Assembly (NCBI GenBank): GCA_003232715.1
Contig: QIJG01000285.1
Span: forward strand, 1 to 10,228
Origin: Nitrospirota bacterium
GTDB taxonomy: Bacteria; Nitrospirota; Thermodesulfovibrionia; Thermodesulfovibrionales; JdFR-85
Direction: 5' to 3'
DNA length: 10,228 bases
Every line of letters starts with the position of its first letter. The first letter of the stretch is position 1. A program made the position numbers and the translations under genes. A model generated the notes under the pieces. It saw only the letters and a program-made list of their open reading frames with translations. It did not search any database and had not been told where the DNA came from. Of the stretch, positions 1-4,759 are shown in pieces.

Positions 1-84
1 CATACTTCGAAAGAATTGCTTCCTGCCGGAAGGCCTGAGTTCCGTGAGTTGCTGAAAGAGATATCCTGCCTGATAGGCGGTTGA
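1..84 (+). CDS. C-terminal end of an unidentified protein (partial)
   Basis: Frame 1 is open from the window edge to a TGA at 82-84 and gives 27 residues ending in ...EISCLIGG. The tail is charged and helix-like (PEFRELLKEI). I do not recognise the family; it does not resemble the C-terminus of HemE, which often precedes hemH. The stop overlaps an ATG at 84-86 (TGATG), the classic arrangement of translationally coupled genes, so this is very probably a real upstream member of the hemH operon rather than a chance frame. No function is assigned. Confidence 0.55.
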   Translation, partial: HTSKELLPAGRPEFRELLKEISCLIGG

Positions 85-1067
85 TGTGTAAAATGGAAAA
101 GACAGGCGTTATTCTGCTTAACCTTGGCGGGCCTGACAACCTTGGGGCAGTCAGGCCCTTCCTTTATAATCTCTTTTCAGACAGGGATATTATTCCACTT
201 GGACCGGCTTTTATGCAGAAACCCCTTGCGTGGCTCATATCCGGACTCAGGGCAAAAAGGACGAAAGAGGCCTATGCGCAGATAGGGGGTGCATCTCCTA
301 TCCTGAGAATTACCGGGCAGCAGGCTGATGCCCTCCGGGAGGCCCTCATGGATGAAGGGGATTTCAGCGTATATGTTGGTATGCGATACTGGCATCCCTT
401 TATTGAAGAGTCAGTCAAACAGGCCTGCAGGAACGGTATCAGGAGGCTCATCGGTCTTAGTCTCTACCCCCATTATTCAAGGGCAACCACCGGCTCTACA
501 AGAGAGAAGTTTGACAGGGCGGCTGGAGAGTTTGGGTTAGCGTCAGCGTTTATAAGCTCATGGTATGATCATCCACTTTACATTGACGCGCTGGTGGAGA
601 CTATAAAGGAGAGGCTGAAGGGGTATGAGACGGACGGGGTTCACCTGCTCTTCAGTGCTCACAGCCTGCCTGTGAGTTTTATTGAGGAGGGGGATCCCTA
701 TGTGGATGAGATTAAAGGGACTGTGGAGGCTATTATCAGGAGACTGAGGACTGAGATGCCGGTTGTTCCTCCGTATCACATCAGTTATCAGAGCAGGAGC
801 GGGCCTGTTAAATGGCTGGGACCATCAACTGATGAGGTTATTATTGAGCTTTCAGGGAAGGGCGTCAGGAGGATAGTGGTCGTGCCCGTCAGTTTTGTAT
901 CGGACCATATAGAGACACTCTACGAGATAGACATACTATACAGGGGCCTGGCGGAAAAAAACGGGACGGAGCTCAGGAGGGTGGAGTCATTAAATACCCG
1001 TCCGCTCTTCATATCAGCGCTGAAAGACCTTGTGCTCAGGGCAACAGAGGTTTTTAATGAAACGTAA
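84..1067 (+). CDS. hemH: Ferrochelatase (protoporphyrin/coproporphyrin ferrochelatase)
   Basis: The protein inserts Fe2+ into the porphyrin ring, the metal-insertion step of heme synthesis, in the cytoplasm or at the inner membrane face. Numbered from the ATG at 84 it is 327 residues, the usual family length. Hallmarks seen are the N-terminal GVILLNLGGPDN block, FLYNLFSDRDII, the SAHSLP motif with the catalytic His at about residue 193, a YQSRSGPVKWLGP block at about 236-248, and FVSDHIETLYEID with the conserved Glu at about 277. No C-terminal Cys cluster is visible. The start is not certain: ATG 84 overlaps the preceding stop, ATG 93 gives a protein three residues shorter, and TTG 81 is least likely. 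The AGGCGG at 75-80 is only a modest ribosome site. The gene overlaps the next one by 11 bp. Confidence 0.97.
   Translation: MCKMEKTGVILLNLGGPDNLGAVRPFLYNLFSDRDIIPLGPAFMQKPLAWLISGLRAKRTKEAYAQIGGASPILRITGQQADALREALMDEGDFSVYVGMRYWHPFIEESVKQACRNGIRRLIGLSLYPHYSRATTGSTREKFDRAAGEFGLASAFISSWYDHPLYIDALVETIKERLKGYETDGVHLLFSAHSLPVSFIEEGDPYVDEIKGTVEAIIRRLRTEMPVVPPYHISYQSRSGPVKWLGPSTDEVIIELSGKGVRRIVVVPVSFVSDHIETLYEIDILYRGLAEKNGTELRRVESLNTRPLFISALKDLVLRATEVFNET
1046..1050 (+). promoter_or_regulatory. Ribosome binding site deciding the start of the RCK gene
   Basis: AGAGG lies six bases before ATG 1057, inside the end of hemH. It supports ATG 1057 over the in-frame upstream TTG at 1030, because the family's conserved N-terminal strand begins right after ATG 1057. 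Confidence 0.6.
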
Positions 1068-2520
1068 CACACTTGTGATCATAGGCCTTGGACGTATAGG
1101 ACAGGAACTGCTGAAAAAACTTCCAGGAGATTTTGAAATAACCTGTATCGACCTGAATCCCGAGCTTCAGGAGAGGGCGAAGAAGCTAAAGGGAGATGAA
1201 ATCTCCTTTGTAGCCGGAGATGCCACGAGCAGACTGGTCCTTGAGGATGCTGGTGTGAGAGATGCTGATGTAGTTATAATTACCACGACTACTGAAAAGG
1301 TTAATGTAGAGGTTGCCCGCCTTCTGAAAGAGCATTTCACACCAAAGAGGGTCATATCGGTTGGTGTTACACAGGAGAACATCAAGGCACTTGAGGGTCT
1401 TGGAGTAGAGGTGGAGAATATCTATACCGCCGGCGCTACCGGGATACGGAACAGGATTGAACAGAAATCAAGGGCAGCCCATGCCATCGGCCTTGGCAAG
1501 AACGAAATATTAGAGGTTGAGGTTCATCCAAATTCCAGGCTTGCCAACAAGCCCATTGGTGCACTTGCACCTATCAGATGGCGCATAGGGATTATATACA
1601 GGGATGGAAATATTATTATGCCAAGGAAAGACAGGGTGCTGAAGCCCCGGGACAGGGTAATTATACTCGGAGACCCTGCCGTGTTAAAGACAGTCTCAGA
1701 AATACTTACCTTCAGCTTTCAGCGTTTTCCCCTTGAATACGGTTCTACCGTCGTTGCCTATCTGAGCGGCAGGGAGGATGAGGGATTTTTCAATGAACTC
1801 GAATATCTCTTTTCAGTCTTTCCCCTGAACAGGATTATCTTTATCTATGCAAAAAAGGCAGCGGCCCGGTCCGGGAGTTTAAAGGAGTTTATAAAGAAGG
1901 ATAGTTTTAAAAATATTGAAGAGAGGGAGACGGTCCTTTCTCCATACAATGCAATACAGAGTGTGCTCTCGGAAGAGAGGGGTGAATATGGACTCATTAT
2001 GTTGTCGAAAGATCTGCTTGTTTCTCCGGATTTCAGAAAGAGGAGTTTTCTGAACAGCCTTGCCTCAATTGCAGTCTGCCCGATCCTTCTTTCTGCAGGC
2101 ACGTTTCCATATGAGAAGGTTGTTGTCCCCTGTGTTGAGGGGATAGACGTTCAGCGTGTGATGGATGCTGCTTTTGAGATATCCTCGTCTTTAAACAATG
2201 AGATAACCGCCTTGCTTGTTGAGCCGTCAAGGTATATATCCACTGAGGAAGAGGTTAAGGGTTTTGAGGAGATGAAAAAGAATATCTCAGATATGGCCCT
2301 TGTATACAAGTCGAGCGTTAAAGTCCCTGTCCTTAAAGGGAATCCTGTAAAGACGATAGCCGGGGTTTTGAAGGATTACGACCTCCTGATTGTTGACACC
2401 GGTGGCTGGAAGAACCGGAGATGGTTTTCGTTAATGCTGAACCCTGATGTGGTATGGCATATCGTCAACAGGGCCCCGGTCTCCACACTGCTGATCCCGC
2501 CGGTGGAGGAGTCTTTGTGA
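1057..2520 (+). CDS. TrkA-N/TrkA-C (RCK) regulatory protein with C-terminal UspA-like domains
   Basis: This is a 487-residue soluble protein that probably senses NAD(H) or nucleotides and gates a cation transporter. Residues 5-125 are a Rossmann RCK_N (TrkA-N) domain: LVIIGLGRIGQ holds the GxGxxG motif, and IDLN at 31-34 is the acidic end of strand 2. Residues about 150-218 are a TrkA-C domain (LEVEVHPNSRLANKPIGAL, then KPRDRVIILGD). The remainder looks like two degenerate universal-stress-protein folds: about 228-346, ending VCPILLSAG, and about 352-482, starting YEKVVVPCVEGIDVQRVMDAA and ending APVSTLLIPP. It has no membrane segment, so it is not a channel itself. The adjacent downstream CPA2 antiporter lacks an RCK domain and is the likely partner. 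The Usp assignment is by fold pattern and is less certain than the RCK part. Confidence 0.85.
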   Translation: MKRNTLVIIGLGRIGQELLKKLPGDFEITCIDLNPELQERAKKLKGDEISFVAGDATSRLVLEDAGVRDADVVIITTTTEKVNVEVARLLKEHFTPKRVISVGVTQENIKALEGLGVEVENIYTAGATGIRNRIEQKSRAAHAIGLGKNEILEVEVHPNSRLANKPIGALAPIRWRIGIIYRDGNIIMPRKDRVLKPRDRVIILGDPAVLKTVSEILTFSFQRFPLEYGSTVVAYLSGREDEGFFNELEYLFSVFPLNRIIFIYAKKAAARSGSLKEFIKKDSFKNIEERETVLSPYNAIQSVLSEERGEYGLIMLSKDLLVSPDFRKRSFLNSLASIAVCPILLSAGTFPYEKVVVPCVEGIDVQRVMDAAFEISSSLNNEITALLVEPSRYISTEEEVKGFEEMKKNISDMALVYKSSVKVPVLKGNPVKTIAGVLKDYDLLIVDTGGWKNRRWFSLMLNPDVVWHIVNRAPVSTLLIPPVEESL

Positions 2521-2531
2521 AGGGGAAGACG

Positions 2532-2591
2532 TGGAGGGATGGAGGGATGGAGGGCAGTCCTCCAATGCTCCAATGCTCCAGTCCTCCAATG
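2532..2591 (+). repeat. Two oppositely oriented period-8 tandem arrays forming a long imperfect hairpin
   Basis: Three copies of TGGAGGGA (2532-2555, last base C) are followed after AGTC by four copies of CTCCAATG (2560-2591, third copy CTCCAGTC). TGGAG in the left array is the reverse complement of CTCCA in the right one, in the same 8-base register. The transcript can therefore pair 2548-2553 with 2559-2564, 2540-2544 with 2568-2572 and 2532-2536 with 2576-2580. The three short stems are separated by symmetric 3x3 internal loops, with a GCAGT apical loop. It lies between the RCK gene stop and the antiporter start and has no U-tract, so it is not a typical terminator. Confidence 0.85.
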
Positions 2592-2610
2592 CTTTATAAC
2601 TGGATAAACC

Positions 2611-3783
2611 ATGGGTGAACAACTCCTTATAATGTTTGTAGTTATTGGTGGCGCAGCCGTTATACCGTTTTTTGCCAGAAAGTTCATGCTGCCCTCTGCC
2701 GCCCTCGAGATCATCTATGGTATTGTCCTCTTCAGCGTTTTTTTGTCCAGGAAACCTGAGTGGTTTTCCTTGCTGAAGGATATAGGGTTTATATACCTGA
2801 TGTTTATTGCCGGGATGGAGCTTGATATAAGAGGTCTTATGAGGCAGGGGAGGTTCTTCTGGTATCTCTTCATATCTGCTCTGTCCCTGCTGTTAACACC
2901 GCTTGTATTTATTCAGATGGGTTACTCTTTTTATGTCGGAATAGCAGTCTCTGTAGTATCTGCAGGGATTATCATCCCCGTACTTAAGGAATCAGGGCTG
3001 ATAAAGACTGATATAGGCCAGGATATTATAGGGGTGGCCCTTACGGGAGAGCTTTTGTCTATAGTGGTACTTACGGGTATTGATATATATCACCGTCTGG
3101 GTCTGACGGTGATGGCAGGAATTGAGGGGCTTAAGCTTCTGTTACTGCTGGGTGTGGCGGTAGTTTTTCTCAGGATACTTTATGTTATTGCCTGGTGGCA
3201 TCCGGAGAGGATCGAGAAAGTGATGGAGAGCAATGACCCTGTTGAAGAGGGCATAAGGGCGGTTATCTCCATAGCCTTTGCCGGCGCACTTATCGCCTAT
3301 GGCTCAGGTGTTGAGCCGATACTCGGTTCCTTTATGGCAGGACTCATATTCAGCTATGTCTTTAAGAGCAAGGGACGGTTTGAGGACAAGATAAATGCCG
3401 TGGGGTTCGGATTTTTTACTCCGTTTTTCTTTATCGGTGTGGGTGCTGACTTTGATCCGGGACTCTTAAAATCCCTTCATGGGATCTCTTTTTCGCTGTT
3501 TCTGACGTTGATGGTCTTTGTGAGCAATGTCTTTCCTTTGTTGCTCTCACGTTTTATGGGACTCGGCAGTCTTGAGGCCATGGGCATGTCCTTAATCCTT
3601 TCCGCCCCTCTTTCAATGATTGTTGTGGCCGGCACCCTCGGTGAGAAGATGGGGCTGCTGACACCTGAGATGAACGGCTCCCTTATCCTTACAGCCATAA
3701 TCTCAAGCATAATCTACCCTTCACTTTTCAGGGCAGTGAGCAGGAGGATGAGTCCTTCCTCAAAACCCCTTCAACCGATGTGA
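2611..3783 (+). CDS. CPA2-family cation:proton antiporter, membrane domain only
   Basis: This is a 390-residue, highly hydrophobic inner-membrane protein with roughly 11-13 predicted membrane segments, the size of a CPA2 Na+(K+)/H+ exchanger core without the C-terminal RCK domain of KefB/KefC. Recognisable landmarks are FIAGMELDIRGLM (65-77), the VSVVSAGIIIPVLKESGL stretch (113-130), GQDIIGVALTGELLS (136-150), ILGSFMAGLIFSYVF (237-251) and FFTPFFFIGVGADFD (268-282). At the TM5 position that normally carries ND, DD or ED the sequence reads GE (Glu147). The ATG at 2611 has only a weak GGA (2602-2604) upstream. It follows the RCK/USP gene, which probably regulates it. The 3' end overlaps the convergent thiE-family gene by 56 bp. 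Transported ion and direction cannot be read from sequence. Confidence 0.88.
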   Translation: MGEQLLIMFVVIGGAAVIPFFARKFMLPSAALEIIYGIVLFSVFLSRKPEWFSLLKDIGFIYLMFIAGMELDIRGLMRQGRFFWYLFISALSLLLTPLVFIQMGYSFYVGIAVSVVSAGIIIPVLKESGLIKTDIGQDIIGVALTGELLSIVVLTGIDIYHRLGLTVMAGIEGLKLLLLLGVAVVFLRILYVIAWWHPERIEKVMESNDPVEEGIRAVISIAFAGALIAYGSGVEPILGSFMAGLIFSYVFKSKGRFEDKINAVGFGFFTPFFFIGVGADFDPGLLKSLHGISFSLFLTLMVFVSNVFPLLLSRFMGLGSLEAMGMSLILSAPLSMIVVAGTLGEKMGLLTPEMNGSLILTAIISSIIYPSLFRAVSRRMSPSSKPLQPM

Positions 3784-4489
3784 TAAATTTTGAGGTTTCT
3801 TCCTCTATATTGTCGGATGACAGGATGGCAGAGATGAGCGCCACCCCCTGCGCCCCTGATTTAAGTACCTCCGATACCTTCTCAATCTTTATTCCCCCAA
3901 CTCCAAAAACAGGGATTGAGACCTTTTCAGCCACTTCCTTCAGTTTTTCAATCCCCACGGGTGGACCATATTTTTTCTTTGAAGGTGTTTTATATACAGG
4001 ACCGAAGGTTAGAAAATCAGCACCTTCCCTTTCGGCCTCAATAGCCTCCTCAAGGGTGTGGGCGGATACGCCGATAAGCATTTTCCCTCCTGTGACTCGC
4101 TGCACGGCCCGTGGGGGGATGCTCGTCCCGGCAAGATGGACCCCATCTGCCTCAACCGATAGTGCTACATCGAGCCTGTCATTGACAAAGAGCCTCGCCC
4201 CGTAACGTGAGGTGAGCTCACGCAGCCTGCAAGCCGTCGCATACAGTTGTCTCACGGACAGGTCCTTTTCCCTTAACTGTAATGCCTGTAAGCCCCCTTT
4301 AAGTGCATCCTCAATCCCTTTATAAAAAGGCGCCTTCATCCGGCTTCTGTCCGTTATAAGGTAGAGACTGAAATCAGCCTTTATCTCTCTAATCAAGGGT
4401 TTCAATCCACATAAAGAATATGTTTTCAAGAAAGGAAAAGACAACAGAGACAAGTGCCGTGAAAAGAAATCCGCAGAAATCAAGAACAT
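3728..4489 (-). CDS. thiE: Thiamine phosphate synthase / TenI family TIM-barrel protein
   Basis: ThiE condenses the HMP-pyrophosphate and thiazole-phosphate moieties into thiamine phosphate; its paralogue TenI is a thiazole tautomerase. Numbered from ATG 4489 (253 aa), the barrel begins at LYLITDR (42-48). QALQLREKDL (68-77) and VNDRLDVAL (102-110) follow, then DGVHLAG (115-121) and GVSAHTLEEA (140-149). The C-terminal half carries DFLTFGPVYKTPSKKK (158-173), VFGVGGI (194-200) and GVALISAI (215-222), all family landmarks. The Asp after the HLG motif that binds Mg in ThiE is replaced (AGTS at 120-123), so TenI-like activity is a real alternative. About 40 residues precede the barrel, longer than usual, so the true start may be TTG 4405 or TTG 4396. 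No TPP riboswitch-like sequence was recognised upstream. It is convergent with the antiporter gene. Confidence 0.85.
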   Translation of the reverse strand: MFLISADFFSRHLSLLSFPFLKTYSLCGLKPLIREIKADFSLYLITDRSRMKAPFYKGIEDALKGGLQALQLREKDLSVRQLYATACRLRELTSRYGARLFVNDRLDVALSVEADGVHLAGTSIPPRAVQRVTGGKMLIGVSAHTLEEAIEAEREGADFLTFGPVYKTPSKKKYGPPVGIEKLKEVAEKVSIPVFGVGGIKIEKVSEVLKSGAQGVALISAILSSDNIEEETSKFITSVEGVLRKDSSSCSLP

Positions 4490-4499
4490 AGGAGCTCAT
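4389..4499 (-). CDS. Candidate 36-aa hydrophobic small ORF overlapping the thiE 5' end
   Basis: ATG at 4499-4497 opens 36 codons to a TAG at 4391-4389, in a different frame from the thiE-family ORF. Residues 4-32 are almost entirely hydrophobic or aromatic (for example LFTALVSVVFSFLE), compatible with one membrane helix. A purine run (GAGAAGAGAAAGG) lies just upstream. The stop falls right where the conserved thiE barrel begins. It could be a genuine membrane microprotein, the second part of a frameshifted remnant together with the ORF upstream, or chance. No homologue is recognised. Confidence 0.22.
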   Translation of the reverse strand: MSSYVLDFCGFLFTALVSVVFSFLENIFFMWIETLD

Positions 4500-4599
4500 G
4501 CCTTTCTCTTCTCTCGTTTCTTGCACTTATAAAAAACTCTATCCCCAGGAACACCGGCACTATAAGGTATGCCGGCTCCTGATATGTGTAAGCCTTCAT
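4480..4599 (-). CDS. Candidate 39-aa small ORF, possible remnant of a membrane protein N-terminus
   Basis: ATG at 4599-4597 opens 39 codons to a TGA at 4482-4480. GGGGGA lies a few bases upstream. Residues 10-26 form a hydrophobic helix (AYLIVPVFLGIEFFISA) followed by a strongly basic/charged stretch (RNERRERHE). This layout reminds me of the first helix of sterol desaturase/fatty acid hydroxylase family proteins, but the match is by eye and short. It overlaps the next small ORF by 20 bases in another frame, so the two could be a single frameshifted relic. Confidence 0.22.
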   Translation of the reverse strand: MKAYTYQEPAYLIVPVFLGIEFFISARNERRERHELLCS

Positions 4600-4656
4600 C
4601 CTTGTGTTCCCCCAGCTTTTTTTGATATAGTAAATTCTATCTGTTTAAAATACTAT

Positions 4657-4678
4657 ATTAACATGATTACATGTTAAT
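4657..4678. promoter_or_regulatory. Perfect 9-bp inverted repeat, candidate operator
   Basis: ATTAACATG and CATGTTAAT flank a 4-bp ATTA centre, giving a 22-bp dyad with no mismatch. It sits about 40 bp upstream of the -35 element of the polysaccharide promoter and next to a minus-strand TATAGT. That placement suits a dimeric helix-turn-helix regulator. It is followed by no U-run that would make it a terminator. The regulator is unknown. Confidence 0.5.
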
Positions 4679-4716
4679 TTTACCTGCTGTTCCTTTTGTT
4701 TTGTGAAATCAGCTCA

Positions 4717-4746
4717 TTGACTTTTTAAATATAATTTAAGTAAAAT
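4717..4746 (+). promoter_or_regulatory. Sigma70-like promoter of the polysaccharide operon
   Basis: TTGACT (4717-4722) and TAAAAT (4741-4746) are separated by 18 bp, close matches to -35 and -10 boxes. A perfect TATAAT also lies at 4730-4735 but has no good -35 at 17-18 bp. Transcription would start around 4742-4753, leaving a leader of only about 7-18 bases before ATG 4760. Confidence 0.5.
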
Positions 4747-4759
4747 ATTAAATAACCTT

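Larger units (their letters stand above)
4490..4759. other. Divergent intergenic region between the thiE-family gene and the polysaccharide locus
   Basis: This gap of about 270 bp becomes 363 bp if the thiE-family gene starts at TTG 4396. The left part (4490-4610) has normal composition and holds the two small minus-strand ORFs. The right part (4620-4759) is strongly AT-rich and holds a perfect dyad at 4657-4678 and promoter-like elements at 4717-4746. A TATAGT lies on the minus strand (4652-4657) beside the dyad and could be a divergent -10, but no convincing -35 accompanies it. Confidence 0.6.

Noticed and set aside
2376..2714. Minus-strand ORF of 112 codons over the repeat, with EHWRTGALEHW-type peptide repeats
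   Set aside because: The repetitive peptide is just the translated octamer array, and the ORF lies over two convincing plus-strand genes. No family features.
3780..4205. Plus-strand ORF of 141 codons opposite thiE
   Set aside because: It is rich in Ser/Thr/Pro with no family features, and is the complement of a well-conserved gene, so it is a shadow frame.
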